The translations under genes and the position numbers were made by a program. A stretch of 64,000 nucleotides of DNA from positions 17,083,186-17,147,185 of the forward strand of contig OZ022239.1 of assembly GCA_963978895.1 (NCBI GenBank), in the 5' to 3' direction. The notes beneath the pieces were generated by a model. It made no database searches and had not been told where the DNA came from. It saw only the letters and a program-made list of their open reading frames with translations. This document shows, piece after piece, positions 36,081-64,000 of the stretch; the first letter of the stretch is position 1, and the number at the start of each line of letters is the position of its first letter. The stretch comes from Erpobdella octoculata. Lineage: Eukaryota > Annelida > Clitellata > Hirudinida > Erpobdellidae.

Positions 36081-36410
36081 CGGTTAAAAGTAGCTGAGTC
36101 CAGTTTATCACCGGTCGGGCCAAGCCGTTATTTTAGGGTCTTCTTACGGGCCAGGCTAAACCTTAAATCAAGGTGGTACGGGCCGAGGTTTTTCACTAAG
36201 CATATAGACATTTTAGTAATTTTAGGGTCTTCAGACGGGCCGGTCCAAACCTGAAGTCAAGGTGGGACAGGCCAAAGGTTTTCATCAAGTATATAGAATT
36301 TCTAGGCCTGTAAAAACGGGCCGGGCCCAAATTAGACGGGCCGTGCCGGGCCAGGAATTTTGGTTTTGAAACGGGCTGGGCTAAGTTGTCGACGGGCCGA
36401 GCCGACACCT
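36081..36410. repeat. GGGCCGGGCC-rich degenerate repeat
   Basis: Motifs such as ACGGGCCGGGCCCAAATTAG and GGGTCTTCAGACGGGCCGGT repeat three or four times. Related DNA lies at 9995-10090 and 60772-60870. Possibly a transposon end; boundaries are not resolved. Confidence 0.5.
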
Positions 36411-36413
36411 ATG

Positions 36414-36572
<159 letters not shown>

Positions 36573-36938
36573 TAGATAATACAAAAAGACCAATTAATGG
36601 CCACCTATTAGTCCATATACTGGCCATTACATTATGACCAGTAAATGATATTTTATAACCAATAATAAAACTTGTGACATTAATTATAATATTTTCAGTT
36701 AATTTTTTATTTTATTTACCAGGTCTTATTGATTTATTGGTTATTGTTTTTTCATTTATGTGACGAAAGTTAAGGCTAATATTATATACCATGAATTATG
36801 TTTTATTTAGACAGTTTTACGTCTAATTAAAACTGTTATTCTTCATTTTGCAGGACATATTCTACGAATGAAGCTAGTAAAAAATCTACTGTCTTTGAAA
36901 ATGTAATAAACTCAAAAACACAGAAAAAACAGCAAAAA

Positions 36939-37232
36939 GTGCAACATCAACAAAAAAACTTCAACAAATTTGCAAAAAGGCATATGTGGACAGATGACGA
37001 CTTTAATAAAGTTGTGCTGGAAGTAGCAAATAGTGCCATGTCTCAACAAAATGCTAGTAAAACATTTGAAGTTCCACGTGCCACATTGCAATTGATTATT
37101 TCTGGAAAATCCCACATTGAGGTACAGCCAGGAAAAAAACCAATTCTTGGAAAATTAGAACGAAAATTAATCGGTTACGCTGGTAATAGGGCTCAGCTAG
37201 GAATTGGTTTTGAGAAGCAGCAGTTTTTGTAG
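36939..37232 (+). pseudogene. Pogo transposase N-terminus (psq-type HTH)
   Basis: MWTDDDFNKVVLEVANSAMS, then NASKTFEVPRATLQLIISGK is a psq helix-turn-helix. KKPILGKLERKLIGYAGNRA leads toward the second HTH. The frame stops at TAG after FEKQQFL; the DNA beyond still reads YAGKLAKKHKFSLKK, so the stop is a nonsense change in the second DNA-binding domain. Confidence 0.82.
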
Positions 37233-37739
37233 TATGCTGGAAAGCTTGCAAAAAAGCATAAGTTTTCTTTAAAAAAACTCTTAGCATAAAATGATAAAAA
37301 CTTTTGAAAAAACGAATTTTGGAAATGACTCTGCTCTGTCCGGAAGGAACAGCTGCTGTACGTCATATGTGCATGGACAAACAAAACGTTCAAACGTGTT
37401 TTAAAAAAAAAAATCAAGAAAACTTTAAAGAAAGAAGTTACCTAACACAATTTTCATTTCAAAATTCATCAAACCCATTGGATTCTGATTCTGATATTTT
37501 GTCTTATCCTGCTCCTCAAATTCGCAAAAAAGAAAATAATAGAAAAACAAACATGAAACATTTTTTCATCACTTCAGATGAAGCTTACAACTCCAAAATT
37601 GAGGAGAAAGCCGCCAAAGTTGAAAAATAAATGTTCATATAAATAAACGAGTGTGGAAAAAAACAAAGTATTGAAAAAAACCTGTTTCAAAAGGGTGGTA
37701 GTAAACAATCAGAAAAACCGAATTATCAAAAAACAAAAA

Positions 37740-37948
37740 CAACAAAACCAATAAGACGGCAAAAACATGAAACAAATTGGCAGTGCATAAAATGCAGTGG
37801 ATTGTTTTTTTATGCTGAAAACTCCAAGTACAGTGATGATTGGGTCCAATGCGTTAAATGTGCCAAAACTTGTTGCCACATCTCATGTGCAAGTGATTGT
37901 GGAATATTTGATAACGTTGATTTTACCTGTTCATCATGTTTAAAGTAG
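37740..37948 (+). pseudogene. PHD-like zinc finger, pogo C-terminus
   Basis: The open stretch reads CIKCSGLFFYAENS, then DWVQCVKCAKTCCHISC, FTCSSC and TAG. The C..C, WVQC..C, CH..C, C..C spacing is PHD-like, as in the C-terminus of many pogo transposases. The DDE domain normally lying before it is absent. The intervening frame 37304-37630 (LDSDSDILSYPAP) is linker-like. Confidence 0.72.
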
Positions 37949-38245
37949 TTTTTTTATATACTGGTAAGTGAAAGTAAATGTACATTGGTTGGACCTATTA
38001 CTGGCCGGGTGGCCAGTAAATGGTACTCCATGGCCATTAATTGGTACAAATCGAGCTTTCTCATAAAATGGTTCTAAAAATTTATTTTAATTTATTGCAT
38101 GCAAAAACCATGATTTGTTTTTGACAGGGATTTTGAAACTGTGCAATGTTTATATAAATAAACGTGTGTGTTCCTATAGGCTGAAAACCTACGTGACTTG
38201 CAAAAAACTTGTGGCCAGTAATTGGTCAGTTTACCCTAACTGTAA

Positions 38246-38820
38246 AACTTACAACCAGAATCTTCTGGTCGGGAGCTCCAGACTTTAAAATAACGCAAAA
38301 CTATGACAGCTTCATTACAAATGAAAATTTATTGTACCTTTTGCTATTTTGAATTTAACTGTGCAAATATAAAGTACAGTAAGACTTTGCAATTTGAGAT
38401 GTTAACAGCCTACGTCCGAAACTAAGAAAGCACCACTCGCATCTTGAGTATTTAAAAAAATTCTCACTAAACCCACGTAATTGACCATTGTTGGATAGAT
38501 ACTTCAGTAAATTTAAGGTTTTATGAAAATGAAAAACTATTACCTGCTTTCTTCCCATGATCATCAGAAATACATAAAATTTATCAAAGGTTTTTCCAAT
38601 TAGTGGTTCACACCTCTTGTGCAAGAGGTTTGGTGGCCTGGGACAAAGTCTAAAATATGCTCTCCTAAAAATTCCCATCTGAAAACATTTACTTTAAAAA
38701 TATATGATGACCGGGTGGTGGAGTAGCAGGTACTTTTTCCAAAACACCACGCACTTTTGTCTTCAACAACTGTTTAGGTGCTTTTCCCAAAAATGTTGGC
38801 ACCCCTTCCAAAAGGCTTTT
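38246..38820. other. No gene recognised
   Basis: Unassigned sequence between the pogo element and the minisatellite. Confidence 0.4.
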
Positions 38821-38829
38821 GGTGCTCTT

Positions 38830-39115
38830 TAGAATTATACTTATTGGAATTATACCTATTGGAATTATACTGATTGAAATTATACTTATTAGAATTATAA
38901 TTATTGGAATTATACTTATTGGAATTATACTTATTGGAATTATACATATTAGAATTATACTTATTGGAATATTACTTATTGGAATTATACATACTAGAAT
39001 TATAGTTATTAGAATTTTACCTATTAGAATTGTGCTTACTGGAATTCTACTTATTGGAATTATACTTATTGAAATTATGCTTATTGGAATTATACATATT
39101 ATTATTAAACTTATT
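38830..39115. repeat. 15-bp minisatellite, TTGGAATTATACTTA
   Basis: About 19 imperfect units of (A/T)TTGGAATTATACTTA. The open frames on both strands (IIPI/ILIGI patterns) are products of the repeat. Confidence 0.95.
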
Positions 39116-40179
39116 GGAGTTATATTTAAATTATGGTCGATAGTTGTTTCCATTAACGTTGTCATTTCAATATTAATCGCATGAGTTACATCTAATATGA
39201 AAAGATAGAAATTTTAGAAGTACTAATTATGTGTAGAAATTTTGCTATACGCTGCTATTTTTTCTATTTTAATTTTCTAATCTTTAATTTTTACATCATA
39301 TGATAATTTTTATTTAATTATATGATTTATGATGCTAATTTATTTAATTATATAGTGTATTATTGCAATTTATTTATTTATATAAAATACTATTGTTAAT
39401 TATTTTAATTACATCATAATATTATTTAATTTATTTCGATTAAATGATATATTTTCGTATATTTGGTGTGTTTAAGTTATTTCAACTACATTTGTAATTC
39501 ACTTTATATTTTCGTATATTTGGTGTATTTAAATTATTTCAGCTAAATTTTTATTATACTTTAATTACTGTTGTAGCAGATTTATAGATTACAATTTTTT
39601 AACAATTATTTTTAAATTCTGCAAGCTTATTTTAATGTTTTTTCTTTATCTGTGGTCTCGTTTTTAATGCATGAAATTTTTTTCAAACCTCATCACTTCC
39701 AGTTTAAGCAGAAGCAGTTATAAAAAGCTCAGTTTTTTTTCGACCGTGGTGTTGATCGATTGTCAGTCTCTCACGTTCGTATGACAAATTAAAATTCAGC
39801 AACAGTGAAGTTCGAATTTCACAATAACTGCTCATAAATTCTGCTATTTTATACTATTTTATAAGTAAACATTAGTTTGTTCGATTAAATCGAAAACTTG
39901 AACACTTTTTGTCAGTAAAAATCTCATTTATCGACATGACAAATTCGCAAGCAAGTACGATCCTAGAAAACAACACAGCTTTCAAATGACATTACAAATG
40001 ACACCTTGATTACATCAAACGTTTTCTCCAGCAAGTTCATTCCACGGCAAGATAATTATAAATGGAACACTAGAAGTAATCGTAGTCAGCTTGAGTTTCA
40101 CTAAAGAAAAAAAAACATGAAAACAAATATGGCGGCTAGTAACGGGCTAAATGTTACATGTTTACAATTTTTAAGTTTA
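39116..40179. other. AT-rich stretch, no gene recognised
   Basis: Only low-complexity AT sequence is seen, with a short duplicated phrase (ATATTTTCGTATATTTGGTG at 39450 and 39507). Confidence 0.5.
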
Positions 40180-40445
40180 AAAATTCTCACATAACATGTT
40201 TATAACTTACGAGTTACAGGCCTATGAAAAAGCAATTTACATGTTAATAATGTTTCAGCTTACATGTCAAAAAATTCCCAAGTTACATGTCTATAACTTA
40301 TTGAGTTACATGTATATAAAGTCATATATTACATGTTTAAAAATTCACGCTGATAAATTACACAAGATACAAACTTGCAAGTTACACAATCACAAATTAC
40401 ATGTTTACAAATTACAAGTTACACAGTGCACCTTTACAATTTACA
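40180..40445. repeat. Degenerate TTACATGTTTATAA repeat
   Basis: Variants of AAGTTACATGTTTATAACTTA recur at roughly 17-25 base spacing. The open frame across it is a by-product. Confidence 0.75.
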
Positions 40446-40764
40446 CTTTGAAAACTTATTTCCCCGCAGGTTTTAGCACTTCACGAACATCACGAAAACA
40501 ACAAACTCACTGTTTCTACAACTTTTTCCAACAATTATAAAATAAATTTTAGTATACATTTTTCAGGATCAACCTTCAAGGTGGATGCTGCAACAAATCA
40601 TTTTTGAATACACATTTTTGATAGTATTAAATTTTTTTTTTAAATGCTTACAATTTTGGAGATTAACATAATTTTATTTTTTACCTAACTCTTTCTGCAG
40701 ATACTAACAACTGTTTATTGCATTTGAATACAAACAAAAACGTACGAACTATCAAAAAACTCAA

Positions 40765-40795
40765 CATCATCATCATCAACATCATAATTATCAAC

Positions 40796-40858
<63 letters not shown>

Positions 40859-40859
40859 G

Positions 40860-40892
<33 letters not shown>

Positions 40893-40930
40893 CCATCATT
40901 ACCATCATCATCATCATCAACAACAACAAC
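40765..40930. repeat. (CAT)n / (ATC)n array
   Basis: About 50 CAT triplets with a few changes (CGT, CAC), ending in CAACAACAACAACAG. Confidence 0.97.
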
Positions 40931-41623
40931 AGCGAAACAATACAATGCAACACAACACAGCGACAGCAACAACACACAACAAGTTACTCTAACAACAACA
41001 ACAAGCAGTGCATAAAATGGAACCACTTCAATGCATTCTGTAATCGATATTTTCGATCGGTTAAATTTCAATTTTTTCATTCGAAAGTGTCGTCACGTGA
41101 CTGCGTTGTTTTTTCATTCATTTTTGAGCAAACTTCAATTTTAACATCACCGAATTAATTTTGCATCTTCTACTATCTCTTCTTACTTTTTCTTCTTGAC
41201 TCAAGCTTGTGGATAACCTAATACAAATGAGAGCATTTATTGGTTGGTTTAAAATTTAAAAAAACTTAATTAAAATAAAACATTTTTGACCATACATGTA
41301 CGATAATGTACATTCGTTACTATAGTAACAATCAGTAACATGATATAAATCATTATTATGATACAATCAATTTCATGGTGCAATCAATATCGTGATACAA
41401 TTTTGTAAGGCAATCTCAAACTATTACTTGTTAGTTTAATACTAATATGTTCTTACAAACAACAAGCTATTACTTGTGTAGATTCTTTTCTGTCTTAATT
41501 AGTTTTTGAAGATAAATTTTAAATTAAAACAATTTAAGTTCTTGAAATTGTTTTTAAATGTTATGTTCATTCTTCAAAACTGAAATAAATCAGCACAAAC
41601 TATTAAATTACATTCTTATATTA
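40931..41623. other. Downstream flank of the TIA1-like gene
   Basis: No other gene is recognised. It lies downstream (minus strand) of the TIA1-like stop and may contain its 3' UTR. Candidate AATAAA signals exist, but none can be singled out. Confidence 0.4.
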
Positions 41624-60517
<18,894 letters not shown>

Positions 60518-60769
60518 CTGTAATAATACTTTTGTTGTTGCAGTACAATCAGAACAATGATGCACCATGGCTCACCATGGCTGCCGATACAATGTTGATT
60601 TCAACAATAGCCTACCATGTACAATATGCCCACTATGTACAATATGTCCACCATGTACAATACGCCCCCCATGTACAATATGCCTACCATGTACAATATG
60701 CCTACCATGTACAATATGTCCAACAAGTACAATATGCCCACCATGTACAATATGCCTACTAGAGTATAG

Positions 60770-60955
60770 CACAGGCCGATTTTTTCGAACCCGCTGTCGG
60801 CTACTTGGCCCGGTCCAGCCCTTTTTATAGGCCAAAATGTTTGGGTCCGGCATGTTTTCACAGGCCTAAAATCTTTATACTTTGTGCAAAAATATCAGTC
60901 TGACCCGTTTGAAAACCTTAAAATTAAGACGCAGTCCGTTTGAAAACTCATGCAG
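60770..60955. mobile_element. Small GGCC-rich insertion in the satellite
   Basis: CACAGGCCGATTTTTTCG ... GCATGTTTTCACAGGCCTA interrupts the 18-bp array and resembles the GGGCCGGGCC repeat at 36081-36410. Boundaries and duplication are unclear. Confidence 0.45.
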
Positions 60956-61238
60956 TATTTTAATGACTACCATGGATAATATGACAGCCATGTACAATGT
61001 GCCTACCATGTACAATGTGCCTACCATGTACAATATGCTCACCATGTACAATATTGCCTTATTGCCTACCATGTAAGTAAAATATACCCACCATGTACAA
61101 TATTGCGTACCATGTAAGAAGTACAATATGCCCATCATGTACGTACATTATGCCAACCACGTACATTGTACAATATGCCTATCATGTACATTGAACAACA
61201 TGCCTACCATATTCGTACAATATGCCTATCATGTACAT

Positions 61239-62625
61239 CAGGGCTGCACAACCTCCGGCTCCCGGGCCGAATCCGGCCCGCCAACGTGTTTTGTCCGGCC
61301 CGCGGGATAATTTTGTTAAACACATAAATCTGGCCCGCGAGCCAAATTCGTTTTCAAAAAATTTGAAACATACTTATTTTTATAATACTCGTTAGTGCAT
61401 CTATCGACTTTTAGTGCAGCACATCCCTACAAACTGGAGGGGTGGCTATTATAAATAGAATCAAACTCTGTCGGCCGCCATTATTATAATTGCTATTCAT
61501 TGTTCGGTATCCATTGTTCTCCCGGTTTTCGTGTTGATTTTGCTTTGTTACGTCGTGGATCGTTTATAATTATTTATTAGAATTATTAATCGGTAATCAT
61601 TGTCATATTTTACTCGTGATTTATTATCTGTGTTAATAATAGCTTTCAGCTAGTATTCTTGTGTTTCATATTCTCACATACACACACAAGTTCTTACATC
61701 CTCATCATCAACATTGCTCTTGACCTGTCCTACAAAGTTTCAGGTTAATCTTTTATTAAAATAAATATTATTAACAATAACTTTTAACAGTATGTATCTC
61801 TATTTATTTTATATCTATCTATTTTATATCTTTACACGTGCTTCTCTTTAAATTACTCATTTTATTTTTACGGTTACCGAAGATGTCTCAACCCATGAGT
61901 CAATTGCAACATTAAAGAAGAAATTTGAAAATCGTTTTCAAGACTTCAGGAAAAGTAAAGAATTGTTTAATTTTATGTGTGACGCCTTCGGCTGTACAGT
62001 GGACGAATTTCCTGGTGAATATCAGTTAGAGATCATTGACCTTCAGTGTTCATCTGATTTGAAAGCGGCTTTCAAAGACAATGATATTTTGACCTTTTTC
62101 AGATATCTTTGTCCAAACAAATATGGCAGAATAAAGGACATGGCTTTAAAGTTGTTTTCAATGTTTGGGAGTACTTATTTGTGTGAGCAGACTTTTTCTA
62201 TAATGAATTTGAATAAAAACAGTTTGAGATCGAGCTTGACTGATGGCAATCTCACTGCCATTTTAAAGGTTGCAACAACTGAACTAGAGCCAAACATTGA
62301 AAAATAATAAAAAACATTCAGTCGCAACCATCACATTAGAATGGTTTCTATTCATAATTGGACTCAGCTAGATTTTGTTGATTGCAAAATAAAAAAATAA
62401 AAAAACTGATTTTCATTTCTTTGTAACTCACTTTGATACTTTCTTACAGTAGTAAGACATGTAGTTCATTTACAATTTTTGTATATTAGCTGTTAATATT
62501 TAACGTAAATTCATATACTAGTATATATTTAATTTGCTATTATAAAACGTGAATTTTTTCCGGCCCTTGAGCTATCTGAGAACATACAATTCGGCCCATG
62601 GCCTCAAAAAGGTTGTGCACCCCTG
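61239..62625 (+). mobile_element. hAT element (GTF2IRD2/Charlie8-like), internally deleted
   Basis: Starts CAGGGCTGCACAACCTCCGG and ends (reverse) CAGGGGTGCACAACCTTTTT, with an exact 8-bp duplication ATGTACAT (61231-61238 and 62626-62633). It carries the C-terminal half of a hAT transposase. Confidence 0.95.
61855..62307 (+). pseudogene. hAT transposase C-terminus, GTF2IRD2-like
   Basis: The open stretch includes THESIATLKKKFENRFQDF, then DAFGCTVDEFPGEYQLEIID, CPNKYGRIKDMALKLFSMFG and STYLCEQTFSIMN. It ends RSSLTDGNLTAILKVATTEL and TAA. It closely follows the hAT-type C-terminal region of GTF2IRD2 and related domesticated proteins. The N-terminal zinc finger and catalytic core are missing. 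Confidence 0.88.
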
Positions 62626-62945
62626 ATGTACATTGAACAACATGCCTACCATATTCGTACAATATGCCTATCGTTACGTACAATAAGCTTACAATGTACA
62701 ATATGCCAACTATGTACAACATGCCTTCCATTAACAATATGACTACCATGTACAATATGTCTAACATGTACGTACAATATGCCTACCTTGTGCAGTAAGC
62801 CTATCGTGTACAATATGTCTACTGTGTACAAAAAGTTTACTCAATGCATTATGCTTACCACGTACAATATGGCTACCGAGTACAATATGCATGGCATGTT
62901 ACAGTATGTTCACCGTGAACAATATGCCTGTCATGTACACTGTAC

Positions 62946-63115
62946 ATAGGTTTTAAAAAAGGTATCAGGACTTTTCTCCCCCTGGACGATTCGCACCCTG
63001 GACAATTCGCCCCCTTCCTAGACGATTCGCCCCCTGGTCGATTTGCACCCTGGACGGTTCGCCCCCTGGTCGATTCGCACTCTGGACGATTCGCCCCCTG
63101 GTCGATTCGCAAAAC
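62946..63115. repeat. GATTCGCCCCCTGG repeat, about 18 bp period
   Basis: Seven or eight imperfect units of CCCTGGACGATTCGCCC from about 62980 to 63112, directly after the TACAATATGCC satellite. Confidence 0.9.
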
Positions 63116-63147
63116 TTCAAAACTTTTGTTTATTTATATTTTTATAC

Positions 63148-63265
63148 TAGCGGGTGCATCCGGCGTTGCCCGGGGATTTTAGAGGTTTTTCTAATGTTTT
63201 TCTCTCTCGCTCCCGTTTCCTTCTCCGCTTTCCCGTTCCCGTCGCGTTCCCGGTCGCTTTTCCGC
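63148..63265 (-). mobile_element. Helitron 3' end with start of minisatellite
   Basis: In reverse it ends GGGCAACGCCGGATGCACCC, then GCTAG followed by T. The minisatellite (GGTCGCTTTTCCGCG) is replaced after about 118 bases by (TA)n. Confidence 0.75.
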
Positions 63266-63610
<345 letters not shown>

Positions 63611-64000
63611 GGAAGAGATAAAAATCAGAAATACTTAGGCTTAGACGGAGACATTGAATTAGAGCTAGGCTGAATTAGTTTTCAGTTAATAAATTAATAC
63701 GGCTATTGATAGATGAAACACATTGAAATTTAGGTTAAAAAAAACAGAAGGAAAAAAAAGCGACCACATTAAATGAGTTACAAAGAGCGAAACTCACTTT
63801 GAAATTAAATAGAATTCGAACAAAGTAGCCCAACAAAATCGATGATATTTTTTTCGATAATTTAGAACTAAATAAGTAATTAAAACACAGGAAAGACAAG
63901 CTAAAACACGTTAAACGCTCGATAGGTGAAAAACGTAACCATACAGAGCGGCGTTGTACGACTTGTGAACAACACAAAGAACGACAAGCAGTAAGCCTAA
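63611..64000. other. Right edge, no gene recognised
   Basis: Unassigned. No upstream TIA1-like exon (rest of RRM2, or RRM1) was recognised between 60518 and here. Confidence 0.5.

Larger units (their letters stand above)
36575..38245 (+). mobile_element. Pogo-type element, catalytic core deleted
   Basis: It contains the psq/HTH N-terminus (36939-37232), a C-terminal region (37304-37630) and a PHD-like finger (37740-37948). The end regions carry repeated GGCCAGTAATTGGT, GGCCATTAATTGGT and related motifs (36590-36660, 37990-38050 and 38210-38230) that could be transposase sites. Exact ends were not fixed. Confidence 0.65.
60600..62945. repeat. 18-bp satellite, TACAATATGCCTACCATG, split by insertions
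   Basis: Units at 60615-60765, 60960-61238 and 62634-62945 follow TACAATATGCC(T/C)ACCATG with increasing decay to the right. The hAT element at 61239-62625 and a smaller GGCC-rich segment at about 60770-60955 interrupt it. Frames reading LYMVGI or CTICLP are products of the repeat. Confidence 0.93.

Noticed and set aside
38689..39184. Ile-rich frames on both strands
   Set aside because: 15-bp minisatellite; overlapping frames on opposite strands are equally open.
40718..41158. Ile/Asp/Met homopolymer frames
   Set aside because: (CAT)n array read in different frames.

Overview
This is AT-rich, repeat-dense nuclear DNA from an animal. The genes are split by spliceosomal introns, and the window holds long (TA)n, (ATGT)n, (ACTC)n, (CAT)n and (CT)n arrays, many transposon families and one 200-base N gap. 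A secreted PAN-like plus C-type-lectin gene, long introns and the transposon mix (hAT, Helitron, Kolobok/THAP, P, pogo, gypsy, CR1/L2) suggest an invertebrate, perhaps a mollusc. That placement is inference and not secure.

Three host-type genes stand out. (1) A TIA1/TIAR-like RNA-binding protein gene lies on the minus strand. Five coding exons are seen from 60517 down to 41624, covering the end of RRM2, all of RRM3 and the C-terminal tail, with matching intron phases; its 5' exons lie beyond the right edge. (2) A PIAS-type SUMO E3 ligase (minus, 14146-15645) is an intact 499-codon ORF with no introns. (3) A three-exon secreted C-type lectin (plus, 24781-25801) is complete.

The rest is layered mobile DNA. 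1-5 kb: a palindromic 24-bp minisatellite, then a 2.7 kb TA-flanked TIR element carrying a spliced DUF4806 gene. 5-8 kb: tandem repeats, two hAT elements and a SINE split by one of them. 8-13.2 kb: two broken LINEs. 16-20 kb: a ZMYM1-like hAT gene broken by a Helitron and by a gag-bearing LTR element with a clean 5-bp target duplication. 20-24.3 kb: GC-rich repeats, Helitron ends and a recurrent Penelope-like fragment joined to (TA)n. 26-34 kb: nested hAT, Harbinger, Kolobok and Tc1-like elements with readable target duplications. 34.6-38.2 kb: duplicated SINEs and a pogo element with a PHD finger but no catalytic core. 41.6-60.5 kb: TIA1-like introns filled with microsatellites, Helitron minisatellites, a large palindrome, a sense-oriented solo LTR, and a gypsy gag-protease interrupted by a P-type THAP transposase. 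60.6-63 kb: an 18-bp satellite split by a 1.4 kb hAT.

All calls come from reading the sequence. No database search was run, so family names rest on recognised motifs.
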